Shown piece after piece: positions 16,923-25,051 of a DNA stretch of 64,000 nt. The DNA lies in contig JALHRD010000019.1 of assembly GCA_022841625.1 (NCBI GenBank), positions 44,147-108,146 of the forward strand. Reading direction: 5' to 3'. Every line of letters starts with the position of its first letter. Position 1 is the first letter of the stretch. This stretch comes from Xanthobacteraceae bacterium (GTDB lineage: Bacteria > Pseudomonadota > Alphaproteobacteria > Rhizobiales > Xanthobacteraceae). The notes below the pieces were generated by a model that did not search any database, had not been told where the DNA came from, and worked only from the letters and a program-made list of their open reading frames with translations. Both the position numbers and the translations under genes were made by a program.

Positions 16923-17747
16923 CTACTGCCCGCCGCTGCAATTGATCGCCTCGCCGGTGATGAAGCTCGCGTCGTCCGACGCCAGGAAGGCGATGGCGGC
17001 GGCCTGCTCTTCGGGCGTGCCGCGCCGTTTCAGGGCTTGCTGATTTCGGCTGTCCGCAACCATTTCCCGGCGGAACTCTTCGGCCTGGTCGACATCCTCG
17101 GCCATGACGCCCGGCTCGATCATCAGCCGCGGCGTGACGCGATCGGGGATGTCGGTTCCCCCCGGCGAGACCGTGTTGACCCGGATGCCGTGCCGGCCAT
17201 ATTCCATCGACAGCACTTTGGTCAGCGCCAGAATGCCGCCTTTGCTGGCGGCGTAGGGCGCGCGGTAGAGGCCGCGCACCGATTGCGAGCCCACATTGAC
17301 GATCGAGCCGGCGTTCTGCTTCATCATGATCGGTAGCACCGCCAGACAACACCACAGCGTCGGAAACAGCGAGCGGTCGATTTCGAGTTTTACTTCCTCT
17401 TCGGTGTACAGGTGATACGGCTTCATCCAGATCGTGCCACCGACATTGTTGACCAACACATCGATGCGGCCATAGGCGTCGAGCGCCTGGGTCATGAGGC
17501 TCTGCGCGCCGGCGAATGTGCCGAGGTCGACCAGCACCGTCTTGGCCTCGACGCCTTGGTCGCGCAGTTCTTTCTCGGTGCGGGCCGCGCTTTCGGCAAC
17601 GCGATCGGCCACGACGATCTTGCCGCCTTCCTGGCCCAGCCGTCGCGCGGTCGCTGCGCCGATGCCCTGGCCCGCGCCGGTGACCACACAGATTTTGTCC
17701 TTGAGCCTGCGGGCGCCGGCGGCCCGGGCGTCGAGCGTGGAGGTCAA
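16923..17747 (-). CDS. SDR dehydrogenase, BenD-like (cis-diol dehydrogenase type)
   Basis: 274 aa classical short-chain dehydrogenase. Cofactor site VTGAGQGIGAATA near residue 22, NNVGG (NNAG equivalent), catalytic Ser in NVGSQS, and intact YAASK. The overall pattern, including KPYHLYTEEEV and SPGGTDIPDR, resembles 1,6-dihydroxycyclohexa-2,4-diene-1-carboxylate dehydrogenase (BenD), which oxidises benzoate cis-diol to catechol. No BenABC dioxygenase is in the window, so the benzoate role is unproven. It lies 32 nt after receptor 2 on the same strand. A second long frame on the same strand (16894-17760) is an arginine-rich shadow. Confidence 0.83.
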   Translation of the reverse strand: MTSTLDARAAGARRLKDKICVVTGAGQGIGAATARRLGQEGGKIVVADRVAESAARTEKELRDQGVEAKTVLVDLGTFAGAQSLMTQALDAYGRIDVLVNNVGGTIWMKPYHLYTEEEVKLEIDRSLFPTLWCCLAVLPIMMKQNAGSIVNVGSQSVRGLYRAPYAASKGGILALTKVLSMEYGRHGIRVNTVSPGGTDIPDRVTPRLMIEPGVMAEDVDQAEEFRREMVADSRNQQALKRRGTPEEQAAAIAFLASDDASFITGEAINCSGGQ

Positions 17748-17779
17748 TTTTTTTCCTCAATGGTTACGGCAGGTGATGG

Positions 17780-18802
17780 CTACGGCAGGTCGATCGCCGC
17801 CTTGGCCTTTTGGACCATCGCTGGCGATAGTGAGAACGCCTCGTTCACGATCCGCTCGACCGCGTCGCCAGTCTGCCAGGTCTCGGCGTCGAGCCTCAGC
17901 TTCTTCATCTGCGCGATATAGGCCGGGTCCTTCATGGTCGCGAGGAAGGCCGTGCGCAGCGCCTCAAGCCGATCCTTCGGGATGCCGGGCGGCGCATAGA
18001 CCGCGCGGCCCATCGCCAGGCTGACCCCGACAAAATCGACAATCGCGCGCGGCTCGCCGGCGTCGACGAGATCGCGAAACAACGGAACGTCGGCGCCGAT
18101 CTCAGGCAGCTTGCGCGGCCCGAGTTGCACCAGATGAATGAGCTTGTTGTCGCGGATCCAGTCGGGGTGCGACCCCGGCCAGCTATCCCAGGTGGTGGCG
18201 CGGCCATGCACCTCGCCGCGCTCGATCGCGATATTGATTTCGGCGCCGCCCTTATAGCCGCGCACCGGCTTGAACTTGGTGCCCAGCAGATTGTTGGCGA
18301 GCGCGATATCCTGGAACGAGTTGGAGCCCTTGCCGGTCGCGCCCATGATCAATTCGATGCGTTTGGCGTCGTCGAGCGTCTTGGCCGGCGCCGTGTGCCA
18401 GACGGTGATCGTGTCTTGCACCACCGCCATCGAGCCGATCCAGCTAAATTTGCGCGGATCGTACATCACTTCTTTCGGATCGGTGGCGGCAAACACCATC
18501 GCGGTCGACAATGGCGTGCCGATCACGGTTCCATCCTTCGCCGCCACATTGAAAATATGGTTGCCGGCCACCACGCCGCCGCCGCCTGGCATCACCTGCA
18601 GGATGATATTCGGGTTGCCGGGAACGTGCTTGCGCAGATGCTCGATAAAGGTGCGCGCATAAAGCCCCCAGGAGGCGCCGTCGGGCACCGCCAGATTATA
18701 GGTGATGGTCTTGCCACGGTAGAAATCGGCCACCGACTGCGCCTGAGCAGCGTTAACGGCGAGCAGTGCCAAGGCCGTGGCCATCGCGATCCGCTTGAAC
18801 AT
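17780..18802 (-). CDS. Bug/TctC-family periplasmic solute receptor 2 (divergent subgroup)
   Basis: 340 aa from ATG 18802, beginning with a clear Sec signal (MFKRIAMATALALLA, then AAQAQS). The mature protein starts VADFYRGKTITYNLAV and has HVPGNPNIILQVMPGGGG. This pattern differs from classic Bug proteins and is shared with receptors 4 and 8. Role: high-affinity binding of a carboxylate or aromatic acid in the periplasm. It leads the SDR-hydrolase set and is divergent from the BisC-like gene (79-nt gap). No membrane partner is nearby. Confidence 0.85.
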   Translation of the reverse strand: MFKRIAMATALALLAVNAAQAQSVADFYRGKTITYNLAVPDGASWGLYARTFIEHLRKHVPGNPNIILQVMPGGGGVVAGNHIFNVAAKDGTVIGTPLSTAMVFAATDPKEVMYDPRKFSWIGSMAVVQDTITVWHTAPAKTLDDAKRIELIMGATGKGSNSFQDIALANNLLGTKFKPVRGYKGGAEINIAIERGEVHGRATTWDSWPGSHPDWIRDNKLIHLVQLGPRKLPEIGADVPLFRDLVDAGEPRAIVDFVGVSLAMGRAVYAPPGIPKDRLEALRTAFLATMKDPAYIAQMKKLRLDAETWQTGDAVERIVNEAFSLSPAMVQKAKAAIDLP

Positions 18803-18881
18803 TGATTGACCCCCGCAGCCCGTCCGTTTCGTCAGCATCTCGGAGATTGTAGCCCATCTCCGGAAGGCGTAGTAGTTCGTC

Positions 18882-21188
18882 ATGGGCGAAAGGCTGGTAA
18901 GAACCGCGTCCCATTGGGGCGCCTTCTGGGTCGAGGTCCGCGATGGGCGGGCGGTCGGCGCGCGGCCGTTCGAGAAGGACGCGCATCCCTCGCCATTGGC
19001 CCAATCGCAGGTGGCGGCGGTCTATGACTCCAGCCGCATCGACCGGCCTTATGTCCGCAAGAGCTTTCTTGAGCATGGCGCCGCCAGCGACCCGACGCAG
19101 CGCGGCGCCGAGCCATTCGTGCCGGTCGATTGGTCGACCGCGCTGGCGCTGGTTGCGGGCGAACTCGGGCGGGTGAAGCGCGACCACGGCAATCGCGCCA
19201 TTTTCGCCGGCTCCTATGGCTGGTCGAGCGCCGGGCGGCTGCACCATGCAAAGTCGCTGCTGCATCGCTTTGTGAATCTGATGGGCGGGGCGACCGTGCA
19301 GGTCGACACCTATTCCAACGCAGCGGGCTCGGTCATCACGCCGCATGTGCTGGGCGACTCGCATGCGATCGGTGGGCCCGGCACCACCTTCGACAGCATC
19401 GCCGAAAACACCGGCCTGGTGGTGTCGTTCGGCGGCATGCCGCTGAAGAATTTGCAGATCGACGCCGGCGGCACTGGCGAGCACGCGTCGCAGACATCGC
19501 TCGCCGCGCTTGCCGGCCGCGGCATTGAATTCGTCTGCATCAGTCCGCTGCGCAGCGACCTGCCGGACGAACTCAAGGCCGAATGGCTGCCGGCGATCCC
19601 GGGCACCGACACCGCGATCATGCTCGGGCTCGCGCATACCCTGGTCGCGGAAGGGCTGCACGCCCCGGCGTTCCTCGATCGCTACACCGTCGGCTTTGAT
19701 CGGTTCCAGCGCTACCTGATGGGCCTCGATGACGGCCAGCCGAAGGATGCAGCCTGGGCCGCGCAAATCTCCGGGATCGACGCCGAAACCATCCGCAAGC
19801 TTGCGCGCCGGATGGCGGGAACGCGCAGCTTCATCACCACCACCTGGTCATTGCAGCGCGCCGATCATGGCGAGCAGCCGATCTGGATGACCGTCGTGCT
19901 GGCCGCGATCCTTGGCCAGATCGGTCTGCCCGGCGGCGGCTTTGGATTCGGCTATGGTTCAATGAACCGGATGGGGCAGGGCCGTTCGCCGGTGGCGCCG
20001 CTCAACCGGCCGGTCGGACGCAGCCCGATCAATTCCTACATTCCGGTGGCGCGTATTTCAGATCTGCTGCTGCATCCCGGCACGACCATCGACTACAACG
20101 GGACGCGGATCACCTTTCCCGAAATCAAGCTGGTGTATTGGTGCGGCGGCAATCCGTTCCACCATCACCAGGATATCAACCGGCTGGTGCGGGCCTGGCA
20201 AAAGCCCGAAACCGTCATCGTGCACGAGATTTTCTGGACGTCGACCGCGCGCTATGCCGACATCGTGCTGCCCGCCACCACGACGCTTGAACGCAATGAC
20301 ATCGCGGCGTCCTCCGACCGCTATATGTTTGCCATGCAGCAGGCGATCGAGCCGGTCGGCCAGGCGCGCAACGATTTTGACATCTTCGCCGCTCTCGCCG
20401 AGCAACTCGGTTTCCGCGACGACTTCACCGAAGGGCGCAGCGAAATGGAATGGCTGCGCCATCTCTACGAGGTGGTGCGCCAGCAGGCGGCGCGCCACGG
20501 CATCGAACGGCCGGATTTCGAAACCTTCTGGCAGACCGGCTATGTCGCCGATCCGGTCGAGCGGCATTACGATTTCCTGTCGGCCTATCGCGCCGATCCG
20601 GATGGCCAGGCGCTGCGCACGCCGTCGGGCCGGATCGAGATCTTCTCCGAACGGGTTGCGTCCTTTGGCTATGACGATTGCCCGGGCCATCCGGTGTGGA
20701 TTGAGCCGGCCGAGTGGCTCGGGTCGCCCAAGGCCGCGCGCTTCAAGCTGCATTTGATTTCCAATCAGCCGACCCTGCGGCTGCACGGCCAGCTCGACAA
20801 TGGCCCGGTCAGCCGCGCCGCGAAGGTGCGGGGCCGCGAACCGGTATTGATCAATCCGCGGGACGCGGCCGAGCGCGGCATTGCCGACGGCGACGTGGTG
20901 CGGCTGTTCAACGAGCGCGGCGCGTGTCTCGCGGGCGCGGTGCTGACCGACGCGATGAGCCGCGGGGTCGTGCAGTTGCAGACCGGCGCCTGGTACGATC
21001 CGGATCGGCCAGGTGAGGCCGGAACGCTCGACCGGCACGGCAATCCCAATGTCCTCACCCTCGACAAGGGCACTTCGAAACTGGCGCAGGGGCCGATTTC
21101 CCAGACCGCACTGGTGGAAGTCGAGCGCTGGAACCAAGCGGTGCCTGCGATCCGCGCCTTCGAGCGGCCAGCGGTGAGCGGCGCCTGA
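18882..21188 (+). CDS. Molybdopterin oxidoreductase of the DMSO reductase family, BisC/TorZ-like
   Basis: 768 aa. No N-terminal Fe-S cysteine motif and no Tat signal, both as in biotin sulfoxide reductase (BisC). GSYGWSSAGRLHHA (Tyr112, Trp114) matches the conserved Tyr and Trp of DMSO/TMAO reductases, and Ser145 in DTYSNAAGS falls where the serine Mo ligand is expected, 33 residues after the Tyr. The later molydopterin dinucleotide-binding domain spans about residues 600-740. It probably reduces an S- or N-oxide in the cytoplasm. It starts a plus-strand run; the next gene follows after 28 nt. True substrate unknown. Confidence 0.87.
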   Translation: MGERLVRTASHWGAFWVEVRDGRAVGARPFEKDAHPSPLAQSQVAAVYDSSRIDRPYVRKSFLEHGAASDPTQRGAEPFVPVDWSTALALVAGELGRVKRDHGNRAIFAGSYGWSSAGRLHHAKSLLHRFVNLMGGATVQVDTYSNAAGSVITPHVLGDSHAIGGPGTTFDSIAENTGLVVSFGGMPLKNLQIDAGGTGEHASQTSLAALAGRGIEFVCISPLRSDLPDELKAEWLPAIPGTDTAIMLGLAHTLVAEGLHAPAFLDRYTVGFDRFQRYLMGLDDGQPKDAAWAAQISGIDAETIRKLARRMAGTRSFITTTWSLQRADHGEQPIWMTVVLAAILGQIGLPGGGFGFGYGSMNRMGQGRSPVAPLNRPVGRSPINSYIPVARISDLLLHPGTTIDYNGTRITFPEIKLVYWCGGNPFHHHQDINRLVRAWQKPETVIVHEIFWTSTARYADIVLPATTTLERNDIAASSDRYMFAMQQAIEPVGQARNDFDIFAALAEQLGFRDDFTEGRSEMEWLRHLYEVVRQQAARHGIERPDFETFWQTGYVADPVERHYDFLSAYRADPDGQALRTPSGRIEIFSERVASFGYDDCPGHPVWIEPAEWLGSPKAARFKLHLISNQPTLRLHGQLDNGPVSRAAKVRGREPVLINPRDAAERGIADGDVVRLFNERGACLAGAVLTDAMSRGVVQLQTGAWYDPDRPGEAGTLDRHGNPNVLTLDKGTSKLAQGPISQTALVEVERWNQAVPAIRAFERPAVSGA

Positions 21189-21216
21189 AATTTCCAACCG
21201 AAAGACCGACATTCGC

Positions 21217-22206
21217 ATGAGCAAGCTGCAAATCTCGCTGGCGATCAGCGACTACGATCATGTCCGCGATTTCGTTCATGGCCGCGTCACGGCCGAAGGC
21301 CTCGACATCAATTTCCAGGTGTTGCCGACGCCGGAAATTTTCGACCGCGCCACCCGCGACCAGGAATGGGAGGTCTGCGAAATGTCGCTCGGAAAGTGGA
21401 CCGGCATGTTTTCGCAGGGCGACGACAGCCTGGTTCCGATCCCGGTGTTTCCGTCGCGGGTGTTCCGGCACTCCGCGTTCTATGTCAAGAAAGGCAGCGG
21501 CGTCGACACGCTCGACAAGCTGCGCGGCAAGCGGGTCGGCGATCCGGATTTTGCACATACCGCCGGCATCTATGCCCGCGGCGTTCTGATGCACGATGTC
21601 GGCATCAAGCTTGAGGAGATCACCTGGGTACAGGCCGGCACCAACAAGCCAGGCCGGCATGAGAACCTCGATCTCAACCTGCCCGCGACCGTCAAGCGCG
21701 TGAGCGTGCCCGACAAGACGCTCGACGACATGCTGCTCACCGGCGAGATCGACGCCATCCTGTCGGCGATTCCGCCCAAGAGCTTTATCGCCGGACATCC
21801 CGATATGGTACGGCTGGTTCCGAACCACGTCGAAGTCGAGAACGAGTATTTCCGCCGCACCGGAATCTTCCCGATCATGCATTTTGTCGCGATCAAACGC
21901 GCGCTGTTCGAGCGCAATCCCTGGATGGCGGTCAATCTCTATCGCGCCTTTGAAGAGGCCAAGGACCGCAGCATCGCGCGCATTCGCAACATGATGATTT
22001 CGCATTTCCCGCTGCCGTGGAATCCGGACAATGCCCGGCGCGCGACCGCGATGTTGGGCCAGGATTTCTGGCCCTACGGCGTCGAGCCCAATCGCACCAC
22101 GCTGGAAGCGTTTCTGGCGTTTGCGTTCGAACAGGGCGTGGCGCACCGCAAGGTCGCGCTCGACGAAGTGTTCCCGCCGAGCGTCCAGCGCATTCTCAAG
22201 GTTTAG
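21217..22206 (+). CDS. 4,5-dihydroxyphthalate decarboxylase (Pht5)-like / periplasmic-binding-fold protein
   Basis: 329 aa. The opening LQISLAISDYDHVRDFVHGRV and VCEMSLGKW are characteristic of the Pht5/NMT1-like group, which shares the fold of solute-binding proteins. There is no signal peptide, favouring a cytoplasmic enzyme-like role over a transporter receptor. The family name comes from 4,5-dihydroxyphthalate decarboxylase, but many members are uncharacterised. The neighbours (BisC-like enzyme 28 nt upstream, SDR 12 nt downstream) place it in a catabolic run. Function should be treated as unproven. Confidence 0.75.
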   Translation: MSKLQISLAISDYDHVRDFVHGRVTAEGLDINFQVLPTPEIFDRATRDQEWEVCEMSLGKWTGMFSQGDDSLVPIPVFPSRVFRHSAFYVKKGSGVDTLDKLRGKRVGDPDFAHTAGIYARGVLMHDVGIKLEEITWVQAGTNKPGRHENLDLNLPATVKRVSVPDKTLDDMLLTGEIDAILSAIPPKSFIAGHPDMVRLVPNHVEVENEYFRRTGIFPIMHFVAIKRALFERNPWMAVNLYRAFEEAKDRSIARIRNMMISHFPLPWNPDNARRATAMLGQDFWPYGVEPNRTTLEAFLAFAFEQGVAHRKVALDEVFPPSVQRILKV

Positions 22207-22218
22207 GCAGGGGGCGGG

Positions 22219-22998
22219 ATGGATCTCGGTATTCGTGGCCGGAAGGCGCTTTTATGTGGTGCGAGCCGCGGGCTCGGCAAGGCCTGTGCGCTGGCGGTGG
22301 CGCGCGAGGGCGTCGATGTCACGCTTGTCGCCCGCACCCGCGATGTGCTGGAACGCACCGCCGCCGAAATCCACGATGCCACCGGCGTACGCGTCACGGC
22401 GGTGGCGGCCGACATCACCACCGAGGTGGGCCGCGCCGCCGCGCTCGCCGCCTGTCCGGCGCCTGACATCCTGCTCAACAATGCCGACGGGCCGATGCCC
22501 GGCGACTTCCGCGACTGGACGCGCGACACCTGGATCGCGGCGCTCGATGCAATGATGCTCGCGCCGATCGAGATGATGCGGGCGACCGTCGACGGCATGA
22601 TGGCGCGCGGTTTCGGCCGGATCGTCAATATCTCGTCGCGCAGCGTGAAAATCCCACAGCACGAGCTTGGCTTGTCGAACGGCGCGCGCGCCGGGCTGGT
22701 TGGTTTTGTCGCGGGGCTTGCCCGCCAGACCGTCCATCGCAATGTCACGATTAACAACCTGCTGCCCGGCATCTTCGATAGCGACGCGCAGAAGCGTCAT
22801 ATCGAGGGCATGCTGGACGATCTCGGTAAAACTTTCGATCAGGTCTGGCGCGAGCGGGCCGCCGGCAGCCCAGCCAAGCGCTATGGCAATCCGGAGGAAT
22901 TCGGCGCCTACTTCGCCTTTCTATGTTCAGCCCATGCGGGCTACATTTCCGCCCAGAATCTGCTGATCGACGGCGGCAGCTATCCCGGCACGTTTTAG
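22219..22998 (+). CDS. SDR-family protein with atypical active site
   Basis: 259 aa with a normal cofactor site, CGASRGLGKA near residue 13, and NNADGP in place of NNAG. The catalytic serine region NISSRS is present, but the expected YxxxK reads SNGAR: Ser153 replaces Tyr and Arg157 replaces Lys. This SNxxR variant is seen in a sub-lineage of FabG-like proteins. It starts 12 nt after the Pht5-like gene with GGGGCGGG upstream. Whether it is a working dehydrogenase cannot be judged from sequence. A repeat element follows it. Confidence 0.78.
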   Translation: MDLGIRGRKALLCGASRGLGKACALAVAREGVDVTLVARTRDVLERTAAEIHDATGVRVTAVAADITTEVGRAAALAACPAPDILLNNADGPMPGDFRDWTRDTWIAALDAMMLAPIEMMRATVDGMMARGFGRIVNISSRSVKIPQHELGLSNGARAGLVGFVAGLARQTVHRNVTINNLLPGIFDSDAQKRHIEGMLDDLGKTFDQVWRERAAGSPAKRYGNPEEFGAYFAFLCSAHAGYISAQNLLIDGGSYPGTF

Positions 22999-23025
22999 GA
23001 GCAGGTTCGGTGAGATATTCTCAGA

Positions 23026-23203
23026 ACGAGCGGGAAACTCCGTCACCCTCCCCTGGAGGGGGAGGGTCGCCTGCGGAGCGTAGCGAACGCAGGCGGGGTG
23101 GGGTGAACGACTGCCAACTCACCCCACCCCGACCGCCTTCACTCGCTCCGCTCATTCCAGCGGTCGACCCTCCAGGGGAGGGTGACCGAGTAAGCGGCTC
23201 GCG
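23026..23203. repeat. Large palindromic intergenic element, family A copy 2
   Basis: Outer arms gaaactccgtcaccctccc...gggagggtcg and cgaccctccaggggagggtgaccgag, with an inner ggcggggtggggtga against tcaccccaccccg. Same architecture as 14841-15007. It fills the gap between the atypical SDR and the hydratase gene and may attenuate transcription across the run. Confidence 0.75.
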
Positions 23204-23263
23204 CCGAGTCCATTTCGTCTTTATCGAAACATGCTCAACGTTGTTAGCGCGTACGGTGCGTTG

Positions 23264-24001
23264 ATGTCGGTCCTGCTCGAAAAGCGCGCCAATGGCGTTG
23301 CGGTCGTCACCATCGATCGGCCGCAGGCGATGAATGCGCTCGATGTTCCGGCCAAGGAGCGGCTTGGCGCGATCTGGCAGGAGATCGCCGACGATGCGCA
23401 AGTGCGGGTCGCGATCCTGACCGGATCGGGCGACAGGGCGTTTTGCGCCGGCTCCGACATCAAGGAAATCAATCGCACTGGCCGCATGGCCACGACCGAG
23501 ACATTGCTGCGCGCGCTGCCTGGCGTCGGCATTGTCTTACACAAGCCGGTGATCGCGGCGCTGCACGGCTATTGCATCGGCATGGGCATGACGCTCGCGC
23601 TGCATTGCGATCTTCGCTTGGCGGCCAAGAACGCCGTGCTCGGCTATCCCGAAGTCCGCCACGGCATGATCTCCGGCGTCAGCGCCATGCGCCTGCCGCA
23701 GGCGATCCCGCAGGCCAAGGCGCTCGAAATGCTGCTCATGGCGCGCAACATGACGGCGGCGGAGGCGCTGCGCATGGGGCTGGTCAATGTAGTGGTCGAG
23801 GATGTGCAGGCCGAAGCGCTGCGCTGGGCCGACACCATCGCGTCCTATTCGCCGGTCGCGGTGCAGGCGACCAAACGGCTGGCGCTGTTTCCGCAGCGCC
23901 TCTCCGACGCGGAACGAGCCGAGATCGCGGCCGTGCGCGACTTGGTCGAATCCAAAGACGACTACAAACACGGCGCGTCGGCGTTCGGCAGGCGGACATA
24001 G
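23264..24001 (+). CDS. Enoyl-CoA hydratase/isomerase-family protein 1
   Basis: 245 aa from the ATG at 23264; an alternative ATG at 23231 would add 11 residues, and neither has a clear Shine-Dalgarno. Crotonase oxyanion elements are present (FCAGSDIKE and HGYCIGMGM). Of the two acid residues of classical enoyl-CoA hydratase, the second is kept (Glu130 in GYPE), but the first, 20 residues earlier, is Thr110. It is therefore probably not a plain hydratase; isomerase, hydrolase or lyase activity is possible. It starts a module with alcohol dehydrogenase (11 nt downstream) and AMP-forming ligase. Confidence 0.82.
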   Translation: MSVLLEKRANGVAVVTIDRPQAMNALDVPAKERLGAIWQEIADDAQVRVAILTGSGDRAFCAGSDIKEINRTGRMATTETLLRALPGVGIVLHKPVIAALHGYCIGMGMTLALHCDLRLAAKNAVLGYPEVRHGMISGVSAMRLPQAIPQAKALEMLLMARNMTAAEALRMGLVNVVVEDVQAEALRWADTIASYSPVAVQATKRLALFPQRLSDAERAEIAAVRDLVESKDDYKHGASAFGRRT

Positions 24002-24012
24002 CGCAGGGCATC

Positions 24013-25050
24013 ATGACATCGATGAAAGCCGTTACCTTCGCGGCGTTCGGAGCGCCTGAAGTGCTCAAGGCGACGACGGTCGAACGGCCTTCGGCCGGCC
24101 CCGACGATGTGCTGATCGCCATTCGCGCCGCCGGCGTCTGCTATCACGATGTCTTGTCGCGCGCCGGCAAAATTCCCGGTGGCAAGCCCGATCGCATTCT
24201 CGGGCATGAGATCGCCGGCGAGATTGTCGAGGTCGGATCGAACGTGCCGGTCGAACGCAAGGGCGAGCGCGTGGTGATCTACCAGCGGCTTTATTGCGGC
24301 CTGTGCCGCTACTGCCTGAGCGGGCGGCAGGATCTGTGCCGCAACGGCCGCGTGCTGGGTGAAAGTGGCGGCGGCGGTTATGCCGAGTTCACCTGTGCGC
24401 CGGCGCGCAACGCCATTGCGATGCCGGAGGGCCTCGCCATGACGGCGGCGGCGCTGGCGGTCTGTCCGGTCGGGACCAGCGTGCGCGCGGCGCTCGGCGT
24501 GGCGCAAGTCGAACCGGGGCAGACGGTGTTGATCACCGGCGCCGGCGGCGGCTTGGGCCTGCACCAGATCCAGGTGGTCAAGAGCGTCAGCGCTTATGCG
24601 ATCGCCGTCACCAGTTCCGAGAACAAGGTCGACATGCTTCGGCAGGCCGGCGCCGATGAGGTGATTGTCAGTCCCGACCTGAAGTTCAGCGGCGAAGTCT
24701 GGCGGCGCACCGCCAAGCAGGGCGTCGATGTGGTGCTGGAGAATGTGGTGTCCGACACCTTCGGCGAAAGCCTGCGCTCGACCGCGCAGAACGCCATTGT
24801 CGTTGTCTTAGGCAATATCGGCGCCAAGCGGGTCGAGGTCGATCCGGGGTTGTTGATCGTGCGGCGGATCCGGATCGCCGGTTCCGGCAACGCGACCTAT
24901 AAGGATGTGCGGATGGCGCTGCATCTGATGGCCAGCGGCGCGGTGAAGCCCTATATCGGCGCGGTGTTGCCGTTCCCGCGCGTGTCGGAAGGTCATGCAA
25001 TGATGGAGCAGCGTACGGTGGTCGGCCGCGTCGTGCTCTCCGGCTGGTGA
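24013..25050 (+). CDS. Zinc-dependent alcohol dehydrogenase (MDR family)
   Basis: 345 aa from ATG 24013; the open frame extends far upstream, but that part overlaps the hydratase gene and is not protein-like. Catalytic zinc region: AAGVCYHDVL and LGHEIAGEI. Structural zinc: four cysteines in CGLCRYCLSGRQDLC. NAD(P)-binding ITGAGGGLGLH near residue 178. It oxidises or reduces an alcohol/aldehyde, or acts as an enoyl reductase-like MDR protein. It sits 11 nt after the hydratase and 1 nt before the ligase start, so the three are one unit. Confidence 0.87.
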   Translation: MTSMKAVTFAAFGAPEVLKATTVERPSAGPDDVLIAIRAAGVCYHDVLSRAGKIPGGKPDRILGHEIAGEIVEVGSNVPVERKGERVVIYQRLYCGLCRYCLSGRQDLCRNGRVLGESGGGGYAEFTCAPARNAIAMPEGLAMTAAALAVCPVGTSVRAALGVAQVEPGQTVLITGAGGGLGLHQIQVVKSVSAYAIAVTSSENKVDMLRQAGADEVIVSPDLKFSGEVWRRTAKQGVDVVLENVVSDTFGESLRSTAQNAIVVVLGNIGAKRVEVDPGLLIVRRIRIAGSGNATYKDVRMALHLMASGAVKPYIGAVLPFPRVSEGHAMMEQRTVVGRVVLSGW

Positions 25051-25051
25051 C

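Noticed and set aside
16894..17760. 288-codon frame on the minus strand overlapping the BenD-like SDR
   Set aside because: Arginine-rich and motif-free; the overlapping frame 16923-17747 has a complete SDR active site.
23443..24012. 190-codon N-terminal extension of the alcohol dehydrogenase frame
   Set aside because: Overlaps hydratase 1 and has no MDR features; the ATG at 24013 starts a normal-length enzyme.
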